Assembly (NCBI GenBank): GCA_945888475.1
Contig: CAMDAB010000001.1
Location: 1 to 64,000, forward strand
Origin: Saprospira grandis DSM 2844
GTDB lineage: Bacteria; Bacteroidota; Bacteroidia; Chitinophagales; Saprospiraceae
Direction: 5' to 3'
DNA: 64,000 nt
A program made the position numbers and the translations under genes. Below, piece after piece: positions 56,548 through 63,422 of the stretch; the stretch's first letter is position 1, and every line of letters begins with the position of its first letter. Below the pieces are notes generated by a model. That model made no database searches. It was not told the origin of the DNA and was given only the letters and a program-made list of their open reading frames with translations.

Positions 56548-58995
56548 TTAGAAAGAAATATTCATAGCTCCGGAAATTGCTGCACCTGCTGCACCTGCTG
56601 CACCTGCTGCAATACCCAATAGTGTTTCGGTAGTAAAGGTTCTGCCTACAAATTCCATTTCTTCTACAGCAATTTCACTATCCGATTCAGCGTCCAAATT
56701 GGCAGGTGTAAATTTAGTAATAAAGCAACCTTCATATCTCCAAATGAATTGTGGTATATGATTATGATCTAATAATGCAATAAGAATCGTCCTTCTTTTG
56801 GTATATTGACGGTCTGTGGCAAGTTCCTTAAACCAATTTGCACCGTTGGTGTCATTGGCAAACATACCTTTTTTCAAAGTAACTTTACTATATGTTATCA
56901 TCCCAGGTACTCTTTCTTTAGCAAGGATGGGTGAATTTCCATCGCGATATTCTATAACGCCAATCTCCGCTTCAAGTCCCTCAACTGATTGAAAGCCTAA
57001 CTCGGTAGCCCCAACTATTACGTAAAAATAATACTTCGACATTGGCCAGGATGTTCCGCCAAAAAGCATATTTTTCATCGTATCCGCCAAACCACTAATT
57101 AGTGAAGTTGCAGCCGACATAGCCCCAGAAACAGCGGCACCACCAGGAGATGTCATGATAGGCTTATTCTGTGTATGAAAAGTTGCATATTTACCTGTTA
57201 CAGACCAAATACTTCCTTGATCTCCTGCCTTTCCATAAAGTGCATGTGTACTTGAGCCGAGAACAGGATTATCCTTAAGCGCGTTCAATCGTCTTACTGT
57301 CGGATTGAGTAAATTATTGAAGGTAAGGGTTTCTCCTTTTGTATTGACAGTACTTGCTGTTCCTCTTATGTTGCTTCCTGCTTTACCGTGCAATGCTCCA
57401 CTTGGCTTGAAACTGGATACACTACGAAGATCCTCCAGAAGTTTAGTATGATTAGATTTAAATCTGCCATCGGAGAATGTAAAGCCACCCGTACCTGCTA
57501 TACCGGCTTTGCCAAATAATGCACCTAAGGGTTTATTTAGCTGACGTAAATCTTCAATTTGCTTTGTTCTGTCGGTCTTGAACTTTCCATCGACAGTGGT
57601 AAAATTGCCTAAACCACCAACGCCAACAAGGCCGTGTAGGGCGTGAGTCCAAGATTTTTTTACAGGGTCTTCACTCAGGCCTTTTAGTCTAAGTACCGTG
57701 GTCGGCAGTAAATTATTGTAAGTTTTACTGACAGCTGTACGTGGATCTGTCTGTGTAAAGGAATCTCTAAGCTGAATACCTACTTTTCCGTGGAGTGCAT
57801 GTGTCCAGGAATTCTTAACAGCATCTTCATTCAATCCTTTCAACCTCAACATTGTTGTAGGTAAAAGCTCATTGTAAGTTTTGGAAACGCCTGTTCTGTT
57901 ATCAGTCTGGGTAAAAGAATCTCTATTTTGAATACCTGCCTTACCGTGCAGTGCGTGTGTCCAGGAATTTAATACAGGATTTTCAGCAAGTCCTTTCAAG
58001 CGATTAATCGTAGGCATTAGTTTACCATCTAATCGGGCATTAATACCGGCCATACCATGAAGGGCATGGGTTCTTGAATTAAGAACAGGATTATCTGCCA
58101 ATCCGCTTAGTCTGCTTGTTGTTTGAGGAAGTTTATCATCTTCTCTTGGATTTGCACCAGCCTTACCATGAAGGGCATGCGTCCAAGAGTTTAAGACTGG
58201 GTTTTCTGATAACTTATCTAATTTTAATTTTGTATTCTGTAATAATTTGCCCTCCCATGCACTTATACCTGCCTTACCGTGAAGGGCATGGGTTCTTGAA
58301 TTAAGAACAGGATTATCTGCCAATCCGCTTAGTCTGCTTGTTGTTTGAGGAAGTTTATCATCTTCTCTCGGATTTGTACCTGCCTTACCATGCAGTGCAT
58401 GTGTCCAGGAATTTAATACAGGATTTTCAGCAAGTCCTTTAAGTTTTTTAATTGATAATGGTAGATAGTTAGCTTTGCCCTGGTATTCTTCTCTTGCCGA
58501 AGCACCCGCTTTACCATGCAGCGCCCCTCTTCTCAAATCCCCACTCATATTTTGAAGTACCTGCTTAAATCTTTCTGGATCTCCCCAGGAAAGAACCGGC
58601 TGCTGAGTACCAACCATTGGCTGAACAGCATTTTTTACATAAGCAGATAAAAAGTCAGTTACCGTTGGTGTTACTGCGTTTTTTGAATAAGTCGACAAAT
58701 AGTCATTAACTGTTGGTACAACTGCTTGCGGATTGTGCGTAGCGCCAGTAGTTTTGGGTATTACAGCATTTTTCTGATAAGTCGACAACAGGTTGTTTGT
58801 ATAAACTGGGTGAGCAGTCATTCCTTTATGGGGCACCTGGGCTGATTTAGAAACTTTTCTGATAATTACCTGTTTACGGTTCTCGTCGTATCCGTAAACA
58901 TAAACATCTCCATCAGCAGGAGAAAGTATGCCTGCAACCATGGCAGGATTAGAATCGGTTGTGCTGGCACTTGTGCTGTTATTGGCCAATGGCAT
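56548..58995 (-). CDS. Tube-domain protein with a 648-residue repeat extension
   Basis: The 815-residue protein ends in a normal gp19-like tube domain (residues about 649-795), clearly homologous to the 150-aa tube protein: both have S/E-W-P, Y-F/V, G-F-Q, E-G-L-E, N-S-P and T-L-K-K-G-M-F. The first ~648 residues have three K-N-A-V units (75, 105, 121) and then 11 imperfect units centred on A-L-H-G-K-A-G (158-591), about 37-55 residues apart, each typically with N-P-V-L-N-S and R-L-x-G-L. No signal peptide. The end is Gly/Ala-rich. It lies between the tube and third tube-fold genes. Confidence 0.85.
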   Translation of the reverse strand: MPLANNSTSASTTDSNPAMVAGILSPADGDVYVYGYDENRKQVIIRKVSKSAQVPHKGMTAHPVYTNNLLSTYQKNAVIPKTTGATHNPQAVVPTVNDYLSTYSKNAVTPTVTDFLSAYVKNAVQPMVGTQQPVLSWGDPERFKQVLQNMSGDLRRGALHGKAGASAREEYQGKANYLPLSIKKLKGLAENPVLNSWTHALHGKAGTNPREDDKLPQTTSRLSGLADNPVLNSRTHALHGKAGISAWEGKLLQNTKLKLDKLSENPVLNSWTHALHGKAGANPREDDKLPQTTSRLSGLADNPVLNSRTHALHGMAGINARLDGKLMPTINRLKGLAENPVLNSWTHALHGKAGIQNRDSFTQTDNRTGVSKTYNELLPTTMLRLKGLNEDAVKNSWTHALHGKVGIQLRDSFTQTDPRTAVSKTYNNLLPTTVLRLKGLSEDPVKKSWTHALHGLVGVGGLGNFTTVDGKFKTDRTKQIEDLRQLNKPLGALFGKAGIAGTGGFTFSDGRFKSNHTKLLEDLRSVSSFKPSGALHGKAGSNIRGTASTVNTKGETLTFNNLLNPTVRRLNALKDNPVLGSSTHALYGKAGDQGSIWSVTGKYATFHTQNKPIMTSPGGAAVSGAMSAATSLISGLADTMKNMLFGGTSWPMSKYYFYVIVGATELGFQSVEGLEAEIGVIEYRDGNSPILAKERVPGMITYSKVTLKKGMFANDTNGANWFKELATDRQYTKRRTILIALLDHNHIPQFIWRYEGCFITKFTPANLDAESDSEIAVEEMEFVGRTFTTETLLGIAAGAAGAAGAAISGAMNISF
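57223..58524 (-). repeat. 11-copy coding repeat array (A-L-H-G-K-A-G units)
   Basis: Within the 815-aa gene, 11 in-frame units carry the core A-L-[HFY]-G-[KLM]-[AV]-G. Five consecutive units are 37 residues or close to it; others are ~40-55 with an insert (D-S-F-T-Q-T-D type). Segments 58059-58147 and 58281-58369 are identical over about 90 bp, an offset of 222 bp (two 37-residue units). This shows recent duplication or gene conversion. Confidence 0.9.
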
Positions 58996-59014
58996 ATTTG
59001 GGGTAGGTTTTTAG
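58996..59014 (-). promoter_or_regulatory. Leader shared with the fibre-like gene
   Basis: The 19 bases directly before the ATG at 58995 read, on the minus strand, C-T-A-A-A-A-A-C-C-T-A-C-C-C-C-A-A-A-T. The 20 bases before the fibre-like ATG at 48971 are nearly the same (CTAAAAACCTACCCAAAAAT). Further upstream both contain GTTCA...AATTACAAA on the plus strand. This suggests a common leader or RBS context for two genes that each follow a terminator. Confidence 0.6.
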
Positions 59015-59084
59015 GAGTTCAATTACAAAGGTCTCAAAAGTTAAGCGTATGAAGCAGCAATTTAGGATTAATTTTTTGATTTTA

Positions 59085-59121
59085 ACAAAAAAAACCCGAC
59101 AAGTTTTTCACTTATCGGGTT
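59085..59121 (-). terminator. Terminator after the short tube gene
   Basis: On the minus strand AACCCGATAAGTGAAAAACTTGTCGGGTT forms a 7-bp stem plus four more pairs around one mismatch, and it is followed by TTTTTTTTG. It lies 32 bp after the stop of the 150-aa tube gene and separates sheath-tube from the tube-fusion gene. Confidence 0.8.
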
Positions 59122-59152
59122 AAATATTAAAAAGCGATTAAGCTTGCTTCGA

Positions 59153-59605
59153 TTATACAGTCATTGACCAAGACTCGCAGCAGAACTCAAGCTCTTCGAT
59201 AGCTGGTTCAGAATCGGCTTCAGCATCGAATCCTGTTGGCGTAAACTTAGTTACGAAGGCATTTTCCAATGTCCAAGTAAACACAACTGTGTTAGACTCG
59301 TCCATCAAAGAAATGATAACTGTACGACGGTTGGTGTGCTGGTGATCGAGCGCCAACTCTTTGTACCATTCGTACATATTTGCATCTCCAGTGAACATAC
59401 CTTTCTTGAGGGTAATGTTGCTGTAAGACATCAAACCTGGGCGTTTAGTCTTGAAAAAGTTAGGTGAGTTACCTGCACGGTATTCCATAACAGAGATCTC
59501 AGATTCGAGACCTTCACAACCTTGAAAACCGATTGTGTTTGGAATGTTGTCAATCTCTACAGTGAAGTAGAACTTTGGCAATGGCCATTCTGTTGTTGCA
59601 GACAT
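59153..59605 (-). CDS. Injection-system inner tube protein (Afp1-like)
   Basis: The 150-residue protein is a simple gp19-type tube subunit: W-P-L-P-K-F-Y-F-T-V, G-F-Q-G-C-E-G-L-E-S-E-I, R-A-G-N-S-P-N, L-K-K-G-M-F-T-G, and the C-terminal F-T-P-T-G-F-D-A-E-A-D-S-E. It should form the hexameric rings of the tube. It is preceded by the sheath after about 101 bp and followed by a terminator, as expected for abundantly made parts. Confidence 0.93.
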   Translation of the reverse strand: MSATTEWPLPKFYFTVEIDNIPNTIGFQGCEGLESEISVMEYRAGNSPNFFKTKRPGLMSYSNITLKKGMFTGDANMYEWYKELALDHQHTNRRTVIISLMDESNTVVFTWTLENAFVTKFTPTGFDAEADSEPAIEELEFCCESWSMTV

Positions 59606-59706
59606 GATATTATAAGTTTAAATAGATTTTTAAAATAAATTATTGATAATTAAGCGGTGAGCATCATATCTCATCCAATAAAAAGCTTTAGGCAGCAAGC
59701 TTATGC

Positions 59707-61200
59707 TTATTCGCCACCTGGCATTTTCTGTTGGAATGTGATTACGATAAACTCAGCAGGGCGAGAGATAGCCACTCTTACGATTACTTTCATGTAACCA
59801 TCGAGGATATCTTGTGGAGTCATAGTGGTTCCTAAACCAACTTCAACCTGATAAGCTTGGTCTTCAGTAGCACCTACTAAAGCTCCAGCCTGCCATTGTG
59901 AACGGAGGAATGAAGAAATCATAGATTTAACGGCTAGCCAAGTATTGGCGTCATTTGGACGGAATACAAATGGTTCGCAGGCAAATTTTACTGACTGCTC
60001 AAGCATAATCATTGTACGACGTACGTTGATGTATCTCCAGTCTTGGCTGTTACCATCGAGGGTACGAGCACCCCAAACCAAAGTACCTTTACCAACGAAA
60101 GGACGGATAGCATTTACTGCCTTACCGGTCAAAGGAAGGTTAAGATCTTCTTGCTCAGCGGCAGAAATATTTACAGTTGGACCTGTAATTGAAGAAACGC
60201 TTACGTTAGCCGGAGCTTTGAATACACCTACAGTACTGTCAACCAAAGAGTAGATACCAGCGATGGCACCAGACGGAGGAAGCACATTCAAAGATTCGCG
60301 CATTTGACCGAGGATATCGTTGAATACCGGGCTAACTGCTTTCAATACATTGCTAACTGCAGTTACATCAGAGTTAGCGCTTGCAATTTTTTCGATTTCA
60401 GTTTTGATAAGATCGCCTTTTTCGGCTTTAACCAAACCTGCACCAACATTATCATCAACTTCTTTAGAAAGTACTTCGATGAGACCGTCAGCATTGCTAA
60501 CATTTGTGTAATCGAATTCATCGGGCTGAACAACAGTTGTTTTCAACCATGGGTAGTAAGCAGCACCGAAATCGAGGAAGTTGTTACCATAAGCTTCGCG
60601 GGCCTTAGTTACAACATCGTCATCTAGCAAAGTTCTTGCCTGATTGCCACCCCATACGTCGAGGATAGTGAAACGGCTGCGTGTGTCGGCACCGCAATGT
60701 TTCAACATAGCCTGTTGTACGCTTGAACAGTCACCTTCTTCAAGAAGTACTGCATCAGGAATAACGAGCATAGTTGGTTCCTGCTCTTTCAAAAGTGCAG
60801 TGATACCACCACCATTTTCAGCACCAATCAGTGATTTGGCACTAACTTCATCGTTGTAGCCACCTACAGAAACGATGTAACAAGTACCACCACCGTTAGC
60901 AAAGAAAAGCTGAATGCTACGGAAGAGATTGTAAGCTGAACCCGGATCGATAGATACGGTGTAGTTGTCACCGTCAGCTTCAACAGTGAACATAGTTTTT
61001 GGAGCTCCGCCAAAGAAAGACAGGTACTCAACCAATGAAGTAATTCTCATTGGAGTGTTGATGAGGCTGCGTTTTCCGGCCTGAGCTTTTTGCGTGTAGC
61101 CTACAAAGGCGGGGATGGCTGTCCCTACCGCTACTACGGAGTTTGAGAAGGCGCTTTTTTCTTCTATGTAAACGCCCGGTGTTGCATACTGTTTTGCCAT
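59707..61200 (-). CDS. Contractile sheath protein (Afp2-like)
   Basis: The 497-residue protein starts M-A-K-Q-Y-A-T-P-G-V-Y-I-E-E, the diagnostic sheath N-terminus that forms inter-subunit handshakes. The C-terminal domain (about 340-490) carries G-K-G-T-L-V-W-G-A-R-T and R-Y-I-N-V-R-R, as in phage and eCIS sheaths. It is the only sheath gene seen; Afp/PVC have three. Its leader contains two copies of a 14-bp sequence (61202-61234). Confidence 0.95.
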   Translation of the reverse strand: MAKQYATPGVYIEEKSAFSNSVVAVGTAIPAFVGYTQKAQAGKRSLINTPMRITSLVEYLSFFGGAPKTMFTVEADGDNYTVSIDPGSAYNLFRSIQLFFANGGGTCYIVSVGGYNDEVSAKSLIGAENGGGITALLKEQEPTMLVIPDAVLLEEGDCSSVQQAMLKHCGADTRSRFTILDVWGGNQARTLLDDDVVTKAREAYGNNFLDFGAAYYPWLKTTVVQPDEFDYTNVSNADGLIEVLSKEVDDNVGAGLVKAEKGDLIKTEIEKIASANSDVTAVSNVLKAVSPVFNDILGQMRESLNVLPPSGAIAGIYSLVDSTVGVFKAPANVSVSSITGPTVNISAAEQEDLNLPLTGKAVNAIRPFVGKGTLVWGARTLDGNSQDWRYINVRRTMIMLEQSVKFACEPFVFRPNDANTWLAVKSMISSFLRSQWQAGALVGATEDQAYQVEVGLGTTMTPQDILDGYMKVIVRVAISRPAEFIVITFQQKMPGGE

Positions 61201-61201
61201 G

Positions 61202-61234
61202 ATTTAATTGTTTTGTAAAAATTTAATTGTTTTG
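61202..61234. repeat. 14-bp direct repeat in the sheath leader
   Basis: ATTTAATTGTTTTG occurs at 61202-61215 and again at 61221-61234, offset by 19 bp, within the first 34 bases upstream of the sheath ATG. It could be an operator or a leader element affecting translation of the most abundant component. Confidence 0.6.
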
Positions 61235-61323
61235 AAATTTATTAAAAAGTGCTTTGTTTCCTGAACTTTGAACAAGTTATTAAGCTGCATCCAAATTTCG
61301 ATATTCAAAACCCTGTCTAACAG

Positions 61324-62433
61324 TCACAAATATACCATTATTTCTGAAAAAAAATCTTTTTTGGAATTATTTTCAACTTTTAATGATGATTTTGCTGAAG
61401 GGTTGGGTAAATCTGTCACCCATTCTACTCCGCTTTTACCTCTCAAAGTCCTGATTTTGAACTTCTGCTCCTGAATTTCTCTGAATGTAACGGGTGTTGA
61501 CGTACTGAAAACAACTGCTTTATTTCCGTTCTCAAGTACGACGTTTTGAGCATCTGTAAATTTTTGTTCTTTGTCAGTTTTACTATTGTCATAGATTTCA
61601 TGCTCAGAATGCTGGGGATTATTTACATTGGTTTCGCATACTATGTATTTCCACTTTACAGCTCTTGCCTTGAAGTGTATCTTGTATTCCTTTCTCTGTA
61701 CCGGAAGTTCGTTTTCGAAAAGTGAAAATGGCGACTTGTCTTTGGGGTCGATGTAAATATCAACAACACCAAAAATATTCTTGGAGCTATCGGGAGCTAC
61801 ATAAAATGAAAATTCTTCCAGACCATCCAAAAGTAAAGTGTATTTGCCTGCGGGTTCCTGCGAAAGGTTAAGCGAGCAAACAGAGGTCATACCTTTATAT
61901 TGTCGTTCAAAAACGATTTCGCCCAACTCATTTGCTACCTCAACCAAAAGATTCTCCTGTGCTTCTTCGAGTCTGTAATCCAAGACTGACCCTGCAATAG
62001 GCAGACGGTCGGCTACAGATACAAACTGATCGCTCGATAAGTTGGCATGTTCATCTTCAATTTTATCGTTCGCGCGGTTTGTAAAATGATAGATATGGTT
62101 ACCGAACTCAAAGGGGATTGCCGTATAATTAAGAAAATTAGTATCATTAACTTTAACCCAGAATGTCAACTTGAGGGGTTCTTTTAAATCGCCAATAGCC
62201 GAATGGTTTGATACCGATTTGCCATAACCTACAACTAAACCGCTCCCTTCCTGCGCCGATTTCAGGTGGTACTGCTTCATCCTTATTTTTGTCATATTGT
62301 CGGGTATAATCTCAATATTTTTTAAAGCCCCTTCAATAAAATAATTATGCAAAAAGTTAACCTTCAAAAGCAGCGAATACTTGGTTTGTATGTTAAGCTC
62401 GATAAGGTGCTGAATAGGATTTTTCTTTGCCAT
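61324..62433 (-). CDS. Conserved-position unknown protein of the injection system
   Basis: The 369-residue protein has no signal peptide or membrane helix. It starts with a helical/basic N-terminus (K-K-N-P-I-Q-H-L-I-E-L) and continues as several beta-rich blocks, including a segment like an Ig strand (C-S-L-N-L-S-Q-E-P-A-G-K-Y-T-L-L-L). I recognise no named family. It lies between the sheath gene and the DUF4255 gene, the place where tail-terminator or cap accessory proteins are found. A cap/adaptor role is possible but unproven. Confidence 0.7.
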   Translation of the reverse strand: MAKKNPIQHLIELNIQTKYSLLLKVNFLHNYFIEGALKNIEIIPDNMTKIRMKQYHLKSAQEGSGLVVGYGKSVSNHSAIGDLKEPLKLTFWVKVNDTNFLNYTAIPFEFGNHIYHFTNRANDKIEDEHANLSSDQFVSVADRLPIAGSVLDYRLEEAQENLLVEVANELGEIVFERQYKGMTSVCSLNLSQEPAGKYTLLLDGLEEFSFYVAPDSSKNIFGVVDIYIDPKDKSPFSLFENELPVQRKEYKIHFKARAVKWKYIVCETNVNNPQHSEHEIYDNSKTDKEQKFTDAQNVVLENGNKAVVFSTSTPVTFREIQEQKFKIRTLRGKSGVEWVTDLPNPSAKSSLKVENNSKKDFFSEIMVYL

Positions 62434-62454
62434 TATAATAATGTGTATTTTTTG

Positions 62455-63015
62455 TTAGGTTGACTTTATAGATGATATTTCGGCAGAAGGCAAAACATGT
62501 TCAATCTGCAATGTTTTGACTCTGTATAGCACTGAGGGAAGATATTTGGCCCCTAATCCACTCCAAACATTGCTCTGATCTCTGAATTCAGGCGATACCA
62601 TTTCTGCAGATAGTCTTTCAATGAAACCATTCAAAGCCGGAGTGTTTTGTGTCGTGAAAATTCCTTGTCGACTTTGAAAAAAAGCTATAACAGAACTGAT
62701 AAATTTTAAACCTTCTACATAATTTTCACTGGTAAAATATGCCGAAAACAATAGATAAATATTGATTTCAACAGGTGGGTTAACCCTGGTAAAACCTCCG
62801 CTCGAGGTTGGTTTATAGGTAGCAGAATTACCTTTGTTACGTTCAGACTCTATGCTTACAAGGGTTACGATTATTTTATCGACCTCCTGTATCGCAATGC
62901 TTCCATCGGCATTTACAAGGTGCGACATCACTGCCTTTTCTTCTGTGAGATTATGTTTCGACAACAGAAATCGATTGAGTTCGGCGACTATGGCTGGTAC
63001 TACTTCGTGGATCAT
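62455..63015 (-). CDS. DUF4255 protein (Afp16/Pvc16 N-terminal-like tail terminator)
   Basis: The 186-residue protein has the DUF4255 features: I-H-E-V-V-P-A-I-V-A-E-L-N-R-F-L at the start and the central P-P-V-E-I-N-I-Y-L-L-F-S-A-Y. In Afp/PVC the corresponding protein Afp16/Pvc16 caps the tube-sheath and fixes length. It is followed by the unknown 369-aa gene and preceded by a repeat-rich spacer. Confidence 0.88.
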   Translation of the reverse strand: MIHEVVPAIVAELNRFLLSKHNLTEEKAVMSHLVNADGSIAIQEVDKIIVTLVSIESERNKGNSATYKPTSSGGFTRVNPPVEINIYLLFSAYFTSENYVEGLKFISSVIAFFQSRQGIFTTQNTPALNGFIERLSAEMVSPEFRDQSNVWSGLGAKYLPSVLYRVKTLQIEHVLPSAEISSIKST

Positions 63016-63132
63016 TGGATGCAGTATGAAAGGGTGAAAGGGTGAAAGGGTGAAAGAAAGAAAGAAAGAAGAAAGATTTCTGACTTCTGAATTCTTCTCG
63101 TCTGAAAGACGAGACTGACTTCTGACTTAAAA
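63016..63132. repeat. Purine-rich direct repeats and small hairpin before DUF4255
   Basis: The plus strand has three GTGAAAGG units, then a GAAA/GAAG run, then TTTCTGACTTCTGA and a hairpin CTCGTCT-GAA-AGACGAG, then GACTTCTGACTT. The AGAAATC-like flank and the GA/TC tract resemble the repeat at 53640-53735 in the opposite orientation. No gene is apparent in the 117-bp gap. Confidence 0.6.
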
Positions 63133-63390
63133 TCAATCCTCCGCTGGCACTTCAGGTGGTTTACTCAATGTCTTTATAGCCATTGCGATAAAACGCATAA
63201 TATAGATGCCTAAAAAGGAAGCAAAATAACCAATGAGGTACATCCAGAAAATATAATTATTTTCCGACTCACTTAGGTTTACTACTTCGCGGGTGTAGCC
63301 AAAAAACCATAGAAAAACAACTCCCAATGGCAATGATGCGATGAGTGCAACAATCAGCCAAATAAATTCTCTTGCGATTACTTTTCCCAT
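63133..63390 (-). CDS. Small membrane protein, unknown
   Basis: The 85-residue protein has two strongly hydrophobic helices (about 10-30 and 48-70) joined by a short polar loop with acidic residues, and ends in a proline/glutamate-rich tail. No family is recognised. It lies 32 bp downstream of the GH18-like membrane gene and upstream of DUF4255. Both membrane proteins could form an envelope partner for the injection system; this is inference. Confidence 0.65.
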   Translation of the reverse strand: MGKVIAREFIWLIVALIASLPLGVVFLWFFGYTREVVNLSESENNYIFWMYLIGYFASFLGIYIMRFIAMAIKTLSKPPEVPAED

Positions 63391-63422
63391 GTTATCGGGG
63401 GTATTTATAAAAGTGTAATGAT

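Noticed and set aside
57223-58524. Regular repeats that could look like a CRISPR array
   Set aside because: The units are in-frame coding repeats (about 111 nt and longer) inside one long ORF, diverge in sequence, and have no unique spacers or cas genes nearby.
62951-63136. 61-codon minus-strand ORF over the repeat patch before DUF4255
   Set aside because: It is formed by the GA-rich simple repeat and overlaps the DUF4255 start in another frame.
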